This document shows, piece after piece, positions 1 through 8,032 of a stretch of DNA of 64,000 nt. The notes under the pieces were generated by a model. The model had not been told where the DNA came from. It was given only the letters and a program-made list of their open reading frames with translations, and searched no databases. A program made the translations under genes and the position numbers. Each line of letters opens with the position of its first letter. The stretch's first letter is position 1. Source of the DNA: Mariprofundaceae bacterium (GTDB taxonomy: Bacteria; Pseudomonadota; Zetaproteobacteria; Mariprofundales; Mariprofundaceae); contig JAJFLC010000015.1 of assembly GCA_021772895.1 (NCBI GenBank), forward strand, positions 248,001 through 312,000, given 5' to 3'.

Positions 1-143
1 ATCATAGCGCATTCGCCAAACAATAACTTATATATTTATCTTTAAATGTCTCTTTGCATTCATAATCAGTCGGATTTTTAACTTATTCTTGCAAAAACAA
101 CATCGAAGCCCATCGTTATAGTCATTTAGTAGAGGGAATTCAT

Positions 144-854
144 ATGACAACAGAAATTTATACTTCAGATTCCAGAGGCACGGCAGATCACGGCTGGCTG
201 AAAAGTCGCCATACGTTCAGCTTTGGCAGTTACCATGATACAGCACGTATGGGCTTTGGTCTGTTGCGGGTCATCAACGATGATATCGTCGAGCCAGCCA
301 TGGGTTTTGGTACCCATCCGCACGAAAACATGGAAATCATCTCCATTCCTTTAACCGGATCATTGCGACACGAAGATAGCATGGGCAATCAACACGTCAT
401 CCGTGCCGGAGAAGTACAAATTATGTCTGCGGGTACAGGCATCACCCACTCTGAATACAATCATTCAGACAGTGAGGCGGTTAATTTTTTACAAATATGG
501 GTATTGCCAAAGAAGATCAATATCACCCCACGCTATGATCAGAAATTATTTGAAAAAGAAGCCCGACATAATCAATTTCAATTGCTGGTTTCACCCACAG
601 GCAGTGATGCTTCAGTCGCCATCAATCAGGATGCCTGGTTTTCTTTGACAGATCTTGATGAAGGCAAGTCCCTGACATATGCGCAGAATAAAACAGGGAG
701 TGGCATCTATCTATTCATCCTTAAAGGCAAAACACAGATTGATTCGCACACACTTAACCCACGTGATGCCATCGCGGTCACAGAGATGCCATCCATAAAA
801 ATCGATGCACTGGAGCCTTCACAGATACTTTGCATGGAAGTCCCCATGTCATAA
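144..854 (+). CDS. Pirin family protein (YhaK/YhhW-like)
   Basis: A 236-residue cupin protein of the pirin family. The N-terminal cupin half carries the family's metal-site pattern GFGTHPHENMEI (about residues 54-65), followed by GxxxHxD-type residues and the typical GTGITHSEYN stretch near residue 97-106. Pirins of this length usually bind one Fe and some have quercetinase activity, but the substrate cannot be told from sequence. The ATG is preceded by AGAGGGAATTCAT, a usable ribosome binding site. No signal peptide, so cytoplasmic. It stands alone, convergent with the HxlR gene to its right. Family assignment is firm; function is only by family. Confidence 0.9.
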   Translation: MTTEIYTSDSRGTADHGWLKSRHTFSFGSYHDTARMGFGLLRVINDDIVEPAMGFGTHPHENMEIISIPLTGSLRHEDSMGNQHVIRAGEVQIMSAGTGITHSEYNHSDSEAVNFLQIWVLPKKINITPRYDQKLFEKEARHNQFQLLVSPTGSDASVAINQDAWFSLTDLDEGKSLTYAQNKTGSGIYLFILKGKTQIDSHTLNPRDAIAVTEMPSIKIDALEPSQILCMEVPMS

Positions 855-909
855 GGTTTTCTTATTTCTTAAATAATTGAAATGCTATTAGGCCACAAGT
901 TTTTTGGCA

Positions 910-1257
910 TTAACGTTTTCCTCTATGGTTTTTCGATGCAAGCTCCCCCATTGGCAGATTGTGCTTAATATCAGGCGAAAGTGTTTTGCCAAACTCCGTT
1001 AACGAGTATTCAACCCGTGGTGGAACCTCCGCATACACTTCGCGATGCACCAGACCATGATCTTCCAGCTCGCGTAACTGCTGAGTCAGCATTTTCTGGG
1101 TGATGTTGGGAATTTTCCTTTTCAACTCACCAAACCGGTACGTTTTGCCTACCAAATAATAAAGAATCGCAACCTTCCATTTGCCGCCAATCACCGCCAA
1201 GGTATGTTGAACAGGGCAATCCAGTATATTTGTATATTTTTCTTCTTTATTTATCAT
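910..1257 (-). CDS. HxlR family transcriptional regulator, C-terminus altered by a likely frameshift
   Basis: A 115-residue winged-helix regulator of the HxlR type. The signature region CPVQHTLAVIGGKWKVAILY (residues 14-33) and the recognition-helix region ITQKMLTQQLRELEDHGL are intact. After GKTLSP the protein ends in a charged tail unlike the family. Removing one base near 972 gives a second frame that reads SPILSTICQWGSLH and runs to a TAA at 888-890, which matches the expected ILxxxCxWGxxH end. The protein as encoded therefore probably has a wrong last 18 residues. HxlR proteins often sense redox-active electrophiles and control a divergent oxidoreductase gene, as found here (SDR at 1456). 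Confidence 0.85.
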   Translation of the reverse strand: MINKEEKYTNILDCPVQHTLAVIGGKWKVAILYYLVGKTYRFGELKRKIPNITQKMLTQQLRELEDHGLVHREVYAEVPPRVEYSLTEFGKTLSPDIKHNLPMGELASKNHRGKR

Positions 1258-1297
1258 TTTACACCTTTTTTCTCACTTTAATCCATTAGTATCAAAA

Positions 1298-1333
1298 AAG
1301 TAAGTATAATACAAAATAGTGCGTACTTGCCAA
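1298..1333 (-). promoter_or_regulatory. Promoter and possible HxlR operator
   Basis: Reading leftward, TTGGCA (1333-1328) and TATTAT (1311-1306) are separated by 16 bases, giving a reasonable sigma70-type promoter for the HxlR gene whose ATG is at 1257. An imperfect inverted repeat, AAGTA at 1298-1302 and TACTT at 1324-1328, straddles it. HxlR-type regulators bind such short inverted repeats between themselves and a divergent target, so autoregulation and control of the SDR gene is a fair inference. Not proven from sequence. Confidence 0.45.
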
Positions 1334-1455
1334 AAAATACGTTAATTTTAAGTTATGCCTGTTTTCAAAATGTGTCAATCACATCGTGAAACAAGAAGTG
1401 GCCCATTGAATGCGCTGCGCCTTGATTATGCCACTTATGAAAAAAGGAGAATATT

Positions 1456-2214
1456 ATGAGATTAAAAAACAAAGTTATCGTTGTGACCGGTGGCAATAGT
1501 GGCATCGGTCTGGCCATTGCTCAGGACTTCAAAAATGAGGGTGCCAAAGGCGTCATTGTGGGCCGCAACAGTGAACGATTAGAAGAAGCATCAAAAGCAT
1601 TGGGTGATGATTTTATCGCAATCAAGGCTGATGTTACCAACATGGATGACCTCAAAAACCTTTTTGAGAAAACCCATGAAAAATTTGGTAACATTGATGT
1701 TGTGGTTGCCAATGCAGGTGGCGGTATTGGTGAAGGAACATTCCTGCCCTTTGCTGATGTCGATGAGAAATCTTTTGATGCCATGGTTGATGTTAATTTT
1801 AAAAGTGCGTTTTTCACCGTGCAAAATGCCCTGCCATTCATGAATGATGGAAGTTCAGTTGTGCTTGTATCTTCCATTGTGACTCACAAAGGCTTCCCGG
1901 GCACATCGGTTTATACAGCAGCCAAGGGTGCTGTCAGAACACTGGCCAGAACACTGTCAGCAGAGTTATTGGATCGAAAGATCAGGGTGAATGTTTTAAG
2001 CCCCGGGCCTGTCGAAACACCCGTTTTTGAAAAATTCGGCTTGCCACCTGAAGCCGTACCTGAAACCAAAGCCTTTTTTACGAGTATTGTTCCCATGAAA
2101 AGGATCGGCCAACCTGAAGAGATGGCCAAGGTTGCAACTTTCCTCGCTTCATCGGATTCCTCATACATTTTAGGTGAAGAAATCAGAGCAGATGGTGGTG
2201 TTGTAAACTTGTAA
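1456..2214 (+). CDS. SDR family NAD(P)-dependent oxidoreductase
   Basis: A 252-residue classical short-chain dehydrogenase. The cofactor site is TGGNSGIG (residues 11-18), followed by the NAG motif (NAGGG, about 85-89), catalytic Ser in VSSIVTHKG (about 137), and the YTAAK catalytic Tyr-Lys pair (about 153-157). The C-terminal end EEIRADGGVVNL is usual for the family. GRNSER after beta2 carries basic residues, which suggests NADPH. Substrate unknown. A strong AAAGGAG lies 6 bases before the ATG. It is divergent from an HxlR regulator 198 bases away, a common pairing in which the regulator controls the dehydrogenase. Confidence 0.93.
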   Translation: MRLKNKVIVVTGGNSGIGLAIAQDFKNEGAKGVIVGRNSERLEEASKALGDDFIAIKADVTNMDDLKNLFEKTHEKFGNIDVVVANAGGGIGEGTFLPFADVDEKSFDAMVDVNFKSAFFTVQNALPFMNDGSSVVLVSSIVTHKGFPGTSVYTAAKGAVRTLARTLSAELLDRKIRVNVLSPGPVETPVFEKFGLPPEAVPETKAFFTSIVPMKRIGQPEEMAKVATFLASSDSSYILGEEIRADGGVVNL

Positions 2215-2261
2215 TCAAACTGTAATGAATCTGTAGTTCTTACAAAATTTTCAGCTTTTCG

Positions 2262-2292
2262 GCTCCAGAGTGAGTACATTTCACTCTGGAGC
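2262..2292. terminator. Long hairpin downstream of the SDR gene
   Basis: Perfect 12-base arms GCTCCAGAGTGA (2262-2273) and TCACTCTGGAGC (2281-2292) around a 7-base loop, 48 bases past the SDR stop. There is no T-run after it on the plus strand, so it is either a weak terminator, an mRNA 3'-end stabiliser or an operator. The rest of 2293-2518 is very AT-rich and holds nothing else I can name. Confidence 0.5.
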
Positions 2293-2518
2293 ATCAGCCT
2301 ACTCAAACCATACCTTGAACCCGTAATTTCAAAACACCATAAAAACAACATGAGAATATTTGATAGTTTTATGTTTTTTTACATTTAAATTATTTTTTTC
2401 ATTATTTTATAAAGTTTATATGAGTGAAATATGCCTTAAAACATCAAAAACAACCTTTTTAATGTGAAAAAAATTACAATTTTTACACCACAGAAAAATC
2501 CATGCTATAAATAAAGAG

Positions 2519-4218
2519 ATGGAATTTCCAATAGTGGGCAATTACAACCCAAATCTTGTCATACTATCCGTATTGGTTGCGATCATCTCGTCATATGCCA
2601 TGCTGAATTTTGTCAGCCATATCATCACACGACGAAATAAACATAAAAACATATGGATTGCTGGTGGAGCCATCGTAATGGGTGGTGGTATCTGGTCGAT
2701 GCATTTTATCGGCATGCTGGCCCTCTCCATGCCCACCCCAGTTGAATACTACCTCGACATCACAATCTACTCTCTGCTAATACCGATATTAATATCTGCG
2801 CTGGCTCTCAGATTCATTACAGATACAAAGCAACGCAATCACTCCCTGTTTTTAACCACTGGCATTCTTATCGGGTCAGGCATTGCATCCATGCACTACA
2901 CCGGCATGGCTGCAATGCACATGGCCGCTAGGGTTCATATGATTCACGGCTGGTGCTGCTATCGGTTCTGATTGCGATCGTAGCATCAACAGCCGCACTC
3001 TATATAGCCTTTTATCTACGCGGATCAAAACCAGCAGATCAACTAACGTTGAAACTTCCCGCAACGCTAATGATGGGTTTCGCCATTGCAGGCATGCACT
3101 ACACCGGTATGGCAGCCAGCAGCTTTATACCAACAGAATCTGGGTATACAGATATCATCCCGAATATGGACGCTATGTCGCTTGCCATCGCAATTGCAGC
3201 TGTCGTGATACTTACGCAGGGATTTTCACTCATTGCTTTGCTTCTGGACCATCAGATCATAGAAAAAGAGATCGCGCTGGAGCAGTTAACAGAGAGTGAA
3301 AAACGCCTACAAGCTGCCCAAAACATTGCCCAGATGGGTGACTGGGAATGGGATGTCCTAAACAACAAACTCTACTGGTCTGATGAAATGTTTCGCATAT
3401 TCGGACTGCAATCCAGTGAAGCCATTCCCTCTTTCGAACGCTTCAAAGACGCCATTCACCTTGAGGATCAGGAGAGTGTTTTTCGCGTGATCAACAAGCC
3501 TGAGTATCAAAAACAACCCTTTTCGATGGACTACCGCATCATCTCACCCAATGGCAATATCCGCTGGTTTCACGAAGAGAGGATCGACCATACAGACAAA
3601 CACGGACAGCTCACCCGGCGATGCGGCACAGTACATGATATTACCGGACGCAAACTGGCCGAAAAGCAGATGAATTACCTTGCCACCCATGACCCGCTCA
3701 CCAAACTACCGAACCGAACGTTGTTGATAGACCGAATTCAGCATGCCAAATCAGTAGCTGAACGTAATAAAAACAAATTTGCACTGCTATTTATTGATAT
3801 TGATGAATTTAAACAGATCAATGATGAATTTGGCCATAAGCATGGTGACACACTACTTTGCCTGATTGCACAGCGATGTATGAAGTTTGTCCGCGAAAGT
3901 GATACCGTGGCCAGGTTCGGCGGTGATGAGTTTATTATTGTACTGTCTGACATCTCCGATATAGACACCGTCGCAACCATTGCTAACAAGCTTGTTGAAT
4001 CCATGGCTGAAGCGTTCATCCTTGATGAAAAGGTAGTTATCGTTAGCTGTAGCATTGGAATCGCCATCTTCCCCGACGATCAACAAGATACAACGCAAAG
4101 TGCCGATACACTCATCCACTTGGCAGATGCAGCAATGTATCAGGCAAAGAAAAGTGGCAAAGGGCAATATCAATTTGCAGGTGTAACTTCAAAAGCAAAA
4201 AAACTGCCACATCAATAA
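2519..4218 (+). pseudogene. MHYT-PAS-GGDEF diguanylate cyclase, split by a frameshift
   Basis: One gene read in two frames. The first frame (2519-2971) gives the membrane-embedded MHYT sensor with MHFIGM and MHYTGM motifs; it then runs into a wrong-frame tail. The second frame opens before 2953 with YDSRLVLLSVLIAI, the expected continuation of an MHYT domain, carries a third MHYTGM, and continues through PAS and GGDEF domains. The switch from frame 2 to frame 1 needs one missing base around 2930-2945. MHYT domains are thought to sense diatomic gases through bound metal. Whether the break is real, a phase-variable state or a sequencing error cannot be told here. Confidence 0.8.
2953..4218 (+). 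CDS. PAS-GGDEF part of the MHYT diguanylate cyclase
   Basis: The longer open frame of the broken gene, 421 residues from a GTG. It contains the last MHYT repeats (MHYTGMAASS), further membrane helices, a PAS domain with PAC tail (about residues 115-235, ending VHDITGRKLAE), and a GGDEF domain (about 245-415) with LFIDIDEFKQIND and an intact RFGGDEF active-site loop. An intact loop predicts synthesis of cyclic di-GMP from two GTP. There is no EAL domain. Without the first MHYT helices the sensor would be incomplete. Two PilZ-type proteins elsewhere in the window are possible cyclic di-GMP readers. Confidence 0.8.
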   Translation: MLLSVLIAIVASTAALYIAFYLRGSKPADQLTLKLPATLMMGFAIAGMHYTGMAASSFIPTESGYTDIIPNMDAMSLAIAIAAVVILTQGFSLIALLLDHQIIEKEIALEQLTESEKRLQAAQNIAQMGDWEWDVLNNKLYWSDEMFRIFGLQSSEAIPSFERFKDAIHLEDQESVFRVINKPEYQKQPFSMDYRIISPNGNIRWFHEERIDHTDKHGQLTRRCGTVHDITGRKLAEKQMNYLATHDPLTKLPNRTLLIDRIQHAKSVAERNKNKFALLFIDIDEFKQINDEFGHKHGDTLLCLIAQRCMKFVRESDTVARFGGDEFIIVLSDISDIDTVATIANKLVESMAEAFILDEKVVIVSCSIGIAIFPDDQQDTTQSADTLIHLADAAMYQAKKSGKGQYQFAGVTSKAKKLPHQ

Positions 4219-4373
4219 AACAGATAGTCGCGCATTGGCAGGTATAGTCATTCAATTCAAATTTACTGAATGCATACACCTCTTTATGAAAACCGGATCA
4301 AGTCAAAGGTTTCATTATCTAACCAGCCGCACTGCCACAACGTGAATTAATTCTGCCTGTGGCGTATCGGCAT

Positions 4374-5951
4374 TCATTCTCCCATCAACTGCGCCATGCG
4401 TTCAAGCGGATGCGCAGTGACCTCTCTGCCATCATTATAAAAGGAGACCAAATTCAGCCCTCCTCCTTCTACCGCTTTTTTCGCCACATTGTCTGGACTG
4501 ATCGTATAACGGCCCAGTGCCTTCTCTGTTGGCCAGTTCATATCGGTATAGACCGTATAAACCAGTTCTGAACAGACAATTTTATCGGTGGTTTCCACAT
4601 CAAAATTGAAGTCGTAAGCTTTCCCTACCTGCTTCAAAGCCAATAAAATACGTTTGATCTTTGTTGCTTTGATTGAACCTGTACTACGCAAAACAGCCAG
4701 ATCATCCACATTGAGAAAGTGCTGCATCGAATTCATCTGCACACCGGAACGAAGCGCCTCGACAACAGAAGCACCTGCTTTGATCTTATCGTGATAAGGA
4801 ACAATCACCGGATCACGCCAGATTCCCAGAGCTTTTAATTCAGGTTCTGTTCCAATCCAGATTGCAGCATGTCCCCAGTGACCAGGAATCAGTTTATCAG
4901 TGAGCCTGAATGGTGTTTTCTCCAACAGGATATCACCGGCATGCAACTGGCTACTGACATGATTGAGCACTGCTGAATTATCATACAATTTGCCTTTGCG
5001 AAACTCAACCAGCCCCATGGCGTTACCAAACAATCCACTGAACAGGTTCATGCCCTGGTTTTCCAACCCGATAAGGTCATCCTGGGTGATGGAACTCATA
5101 AAGGCTAAATGTTGACCAATACGCCCCAGCGAAGAATCTTTTTTCATCATATTATATGACTGGCTCTGTTTGATAAGGGTGTTTAAATAAACAAAGTTTT
5201 CATCGTGAGCCCGTTCAGAAGAGACCTTCTTCAGCCGCTTTTCATAAAACTTGATGGCATGTTTGACCACCCTTCGTTTTGCACTTGAGCTATAAGAGCG
5301 TGCCAATCGTTTAAGTGCATTCTGACCTTTGTCATAAGCAACGTCTTGCTGATTTAAAAAGCGACGCAACTTGCTGTTTTCTTCATACAATGAACTCATC
5401 ATCAAATAATTATCGTAAAGAATCAGCGCTGAAGAGAGCGAAAGCATGGTCCCTTTAAGCTGATTTGCATCGCTAATAGGCTCCATTCCCAACTGCTCAT
5501 AGGTCTCTTCTGATGGTTGATGCCAACAGCTCTGTGCATAAGCCACCTGATACAGCTTACCGCGCAGGCTAAGATGATCCATCAAACCCTCATTAAGGCG
5601 ATCCAGATCATGCCCACTCAATGGCATACTGCCATCGACCTTGCCTTCTTCCCGCAACTGATTGATCACCTGAATTGCTGTCTCACGATGCACCAGGGAT
5701 TCTTCCACCAGTGTTTTATACACTTCAATTTCATGGTTCAATACAGGTGTCATTGAGGATTCAGTCATACCAAATTTTACCGGCGTTTGCCGCCAGCATG
5801 TTTCAACAGATGGCATATTTTCTGTCTGCAATACAGGCTGCACAAAAGAACAACCCGGCAAGAACAACACTGCCAGAAATAGATTTTTTCTAACCCTCTT
5901 CCACATCATCAATGACAGAGACTGCAAACAAAGTTCAGGCTTTTTGCACAT
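4374..5951 (-). CDS. YiiX/YebB-like NlpC/P60-type lipoprotein hydrolase
   Basis: About 525 residues. The start at 5951 is chosen because GGGGGAGGAAG lies just upstream; an alternative is the MM pair at 5909/5906. The h-region LFLAVLFLPGC is a lipobox, so the protein is probably a lipoprotein. The middle is helical. The C-terminal third is a permuted papain-fold hydrolase of the YiiX/YebB kind: LHAGDILLE, the catalytic His region PGHWGHAAIWIG, and the catalytic Cys in KIVCSELVYTVY. Family members may act on lipids or peptides; the substrate is unknown. The neighbours give no clue. The long helical insert between lipobox and hydrolase is unusual. Confidence 0.75.
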   Translation of the reverse strand: MCKKPELCLQSLSLMMWKRVRKNLFLAVLFLPGCSFVQPVLQTENMPSVETCWRQTPVKFGMTESSMTPVLNHEIEVYKTLVEESLVHRETAIQVINQLREEGKVDGSMPLSGHDLDRLNEGLMDHLSLRGKLYQVAYAQSCWHQPSEETYEQLGMEPISDANQLKGTMLSLSSALILYDNYLMMSSLYEENSKLRRFLNQQDVAYDKGQNALKRLARSYSSSAKRRVVKHAIKFYEKRLKKVSSERAHDENFVYLNTLIKQSQSYNMMKKDSSLGRIGQHLAFMSSITQDDLIGLENQGMNLFSGLFGNAMGLVEFRKGKLYDNSAVLNHVSSQLHAGDILLEKTPFRLTDKLIPGHWGHAAIWIGTEPELKALGIWRDPVIVPYHDKIKAGASVVEALRSGVQMNSMQHFLNVDDLAVLRSTGSIKATKIKRILLALKQVGKAYDFNFDVETTDKIVCSELVYTVYTDMNWPTEKALGRYTISPDNVAKKAVEGGGLNLVSFYNDGREVTAHPLERMAQLMGE

Positions 5952-6120
5952 TGTTATCTTCCTCCCCCTTCCCAAAAAGCCACATTAAGCTGTCAGGAAC
6001 ATGATGTCATGCTCATTTTCCCTGACTGCATGTCCAGCAATAAGCTCTACAACATCGAAAGAACAAAATCATGCAAAAATCTTTCTCCCACCCTTGGATG
6101 CTTTTTTCACTTTCTCAACA

Positions 6121-6180
6121 AATCAATCGAGTCTGATATCTTTGATTTGTGAGGAGCTTCACTCTGACCCCATTGATTCA
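6121..6180. repeat. Short copy of the CAATCGAGTCTGA...TCTGACCCCATTGATT repeat
   Basis: Begins AATCAATCGAGTCTGA and ends CTCTGACCCCATTGATT, the same two ends as the longer repeats near 7.6 and 50.3 kb, but with only about 30 bases between. The inner piece GAGGAGCTTCACTCTGACCC closely matches the junction of the deleted IS3 element with its repeat at 8024-8040. It lies just before the methyltransferase, inside the longest open frame upstream of that gene, which argues against the earlier start codon. Confidence 0.6.
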
Positions 6181-6229
6181 GTTGAACCAAGCCGACAGAC
6201 TACTGGACTGGTTAAAGTGGAGACCGTTT

Positions 6230-6859
6230 ATGCATAAAGAAGCCAAATTCTGGGACAAGATCGCAGAAAAGTATTCCAAACAGCCCATCGCTGATGAAGC
6301 CGCTTACCAGAAGAAGCTTAAAATCACGCAAGGCTACTTTACCCCGGAGACAGAACTGCTGGAGCTGGGTTGTGGCACAGGCTCCACCGCCATTATCCAT
6401 GCACCGTTTGTAAGGCACATCCATGCCGTTGATATTTCCCCGAACATGATCGAAATCGCTAAGGGAAAAGTTGATCATGAAGGTATCAAGAACATCACCT
6501 TTGAAGTGGCGGCCTGCGATGAGGTCAATATCCCCGATGCAAGTGTCGATGTGGTGATGGGAATGAGTATTCTGCATCTTCTGGAGGACAAAGAGACGGT
6601 GATTGCAAAAGTTTATCAAATGCTCAAACCGGGCGGTGTATTTATCAGCAGCACAGTATGCCTTACGGGAATGATGAAGCTTCTGAAACTGATCATTCCA
6701 ATCGGCGCATTCTTTGGGAAGACGCCCCAGACCGTGAGGTTCTTTAACTCAAAGGAGCTTGAAAATTCCCTGACCGATGCAGGCTTCGATATTGATTACC
6801 AATGGCAGCCGGGCAAGAAGGGCATGGCTGTGTTTATTGTAGCGAAGAAACCTGGATAG
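6230..6859 (+). CDS. Class I SAM-dependent methyltransferase
   Basis: A 209-residue methyltransferase. Motif I is LLELGCGTGSTAI, followed by the acidic motif AVDISPNMIEIAKGK and the post-motif VVMGMSILHLLEDKE, all typical of the Methyltransf_11/25 group that methylates small molecules. The acceptor is unknown. The start at 6230 (MHKEAKFWDKIAEKY) is preferred to the upstream ATG at 6149 because GTGGAGA precedes it and the upstream part lies in repeat DNA. No neighbours of related function. Confidence 0.88.
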   Translation: MHKEAKFWDKIAEKYSKQPIADEAAYQKKLKITQGYFTPETELLELGCGTGSTAIIHAPFVRHIHAVDISPNMIEIAKGKVDHEGIKNITFEVAACDEVNIPDASVDVVMGMSILHLLEDKETVIAKVYQMLKPGGVFISSTVCLTGMMKLLKLIIPIGAFFGKTPQTVRFFNSKELENSLTDAGFDIDYQWQPGKKGMAVFIVAKKPG

Positions 6860-6962
6860 CTTTTTCCACCCTCTCAAATCAATCGCCCTTATTGATTCCT
6901 GATCCGGCCCTGATCTCACGAATCGAATATCAAGTCATGAAAGCCTGGCCCCGTTTTCCAGC

Positions 6963-7469
6963 TTAAGGGGTAGCGTCCTCTTTTTCCTGCGGGTCAGGCT
7001 GGACTGCCGTGGTGATTCCCTCAGTTTCAATAGGTTTGTCGCTTGTTAGGGAGCCGTGTAATTTGGTTTCGTAGGTTCCGCCAATTCCTTCACAAGTAAC
7101 CGTGCTTGGTAAGCTCCATGTTACAGCAGTTCCCCGGACAACAGGCCTGACCATTCGCCATGGCCAAAAACCAAACCTTTGTGAACCTACATATCCAATG
7201 ACTGCATCCGCCCCTAGCGCTCTCGCTTGCTTAACCAATCGAGGGACCATCTCATTTACATCGCCATAAGTTTGTTTTCCAGCCTTTATTCTTCGAATAA
7301 CAGTATACTTAACATCCGATGGAGGCATGCCGCTTAACAGGCATACTGGTTTCTCGGTTGAAGATATTGTTGGCTTCTCTTCTTGCCCGGATGCTGAATC
7401 AACCGGCTCAGAAAATGCAGTGTGTGACGAAAATAACATAATTCCGCAAAGAATTAGAATTGATCTCAT
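6963..7469 (-). CDS. Exported conserved protein of unknown function
   Basis: 168 residues. A signal peptide is clear (MRSILILCGIMLFSSHTAFS, cleavage after AFS). The core has KYTVIRRIKAGKQTYGDVNE and then ARALGADAVIGY, the kind of 'AxxxGADAVI' segment seen in YbjQ/RcsF-like small beta proteins, followed by RFGFWPWRMVRPVVRGTAV, which looks conserved. I do not recognise a named function. The last residues (KEDATP, stop) are encoded inside the AGGGGTAGCGTCC repeat, so the C-terminus may have been fixed by repeat insertion. Confidence 0.6.
   Translation of the reverse strand: MRSILILCGIMLFSSHTAFSEPVDSASGQEEKPTISSTEKPVCLLSGMPPSDVKYTVIRRIKAGKQTYGDVNEMVPRLVKQARALGADAVIGYVGSQRFGFWPWRMVRPVVRGTAVTWSLPSTVTCEGIGGTYETKLHGSLTSDKPIETEGITTAVQPDPQEKEDATP
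6965..6988. repeat. GGGTAGCGTCCCC repeat, copy 1
   Basis: AGGGGTAGCGTCCTCTTTTTCC. The same motif appears at 50061-50083 (reverse) and 50536-50557. It is often seen flanking REP-associated or Y1-transposase sequences in proteobacteria. Here it overlaps the stop codon of the exported protein. Confidence 0.55.
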
Positions 7470-7598
7470 AATTTATTCCCCTAAATGAAGGTCATGAGGA
7501 TAAAGCTCTGCTTCAAGCACCCTCTCCCTTTCTCCGATTTTTTCTCAGTGTAGCAGATAATCTGAGTTCTTCTATAGTTTTCTTAAGACTTAATAAAT

Positions 7599-7820
7599 CT
7601 ATCGAGTCTGACCCACTGCTGTCTCACATAAGCTTTCTCGCCATGTTTGGCTTGGTCACGTATCCAGTAGAACGTTGTGAAGACTTAGGCCTGTGCCTTC
7701 GCGGGAATGCCGAGGAGGAATAGACAGAATTCATGTCCAATAAAACCGAATATGAAGTAACTTGTTGTTTCGTAACGTTCTCAAGCATCTATCAATCATT
7801 CTATGGGACAGCAGTGAGTC
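7599..7820. repeat. MITE-like repeat, copy A (left part)
   Basis: A roughly 220-base non-coding block beginning ATCGAGTCTGACCC and ending CAGCAGTGAGTC. A near-identical block lies at 50249-50468 (for example AGAACGTTGTGAAGACTTAGG, GCCGAGGAGGAATAGACAGA and TTGTTTCGTAACG are shared). Its ends match in inverted orientation (AATCAAT...ATTGATT). This copy is interrupted by the deleted IS3 element at 7821-8032 and resumes at about 8033 as ATCTGACCTCATTGATT. The preceding stretch 7470-7598 shows nothing else. Confidence 0.7.
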
Positions 7821-8032
7821 TGAGCTTCCCCCGATTTAACGGATACAACAAATAGGCGAAAGTATCGCCTGAGGAGTATCCGATGACGAAGAAAAGAGCA
7901 GCATTTTTGAATATATTGAGGTTTTTTATAATCGAGTGAGGAGACATCCTTACCTCAATTATCAATCACCTTTAAATTTCGAGCGTGAATATTATAATAC
8001 AACTTAGTGTCCAGTATTTGGGGGGAGCTTCA
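7821..8032 (+). mobile_element. Internally deleted IS3-family element
   Basis: 212 bases with both ends of an IS3-type element and little between. Left end TGAGCTTCCCCCGATTTAAC, right end GGGGGGAGCTTCA; the reverse complement of the right end lines up with the left. After the left end come GAGGAGTATCCG and ATG (7883) of an orfA starting MTKKRA. This is fused to the last 33 codons of an orfB (FEYIEVFYNRVRRHPYLNYQ..., stop at 8006-8008). More than 1 kb is missing. It sits inside the MITE-like repeat, so it inserted later than the repeat. Confidence 0.75.

Noticed and set aside
1911-2351. 146-residue minus-strand frame
   Set aside because: Mirror of the SDR gene and its downstream hairpin; no motif.
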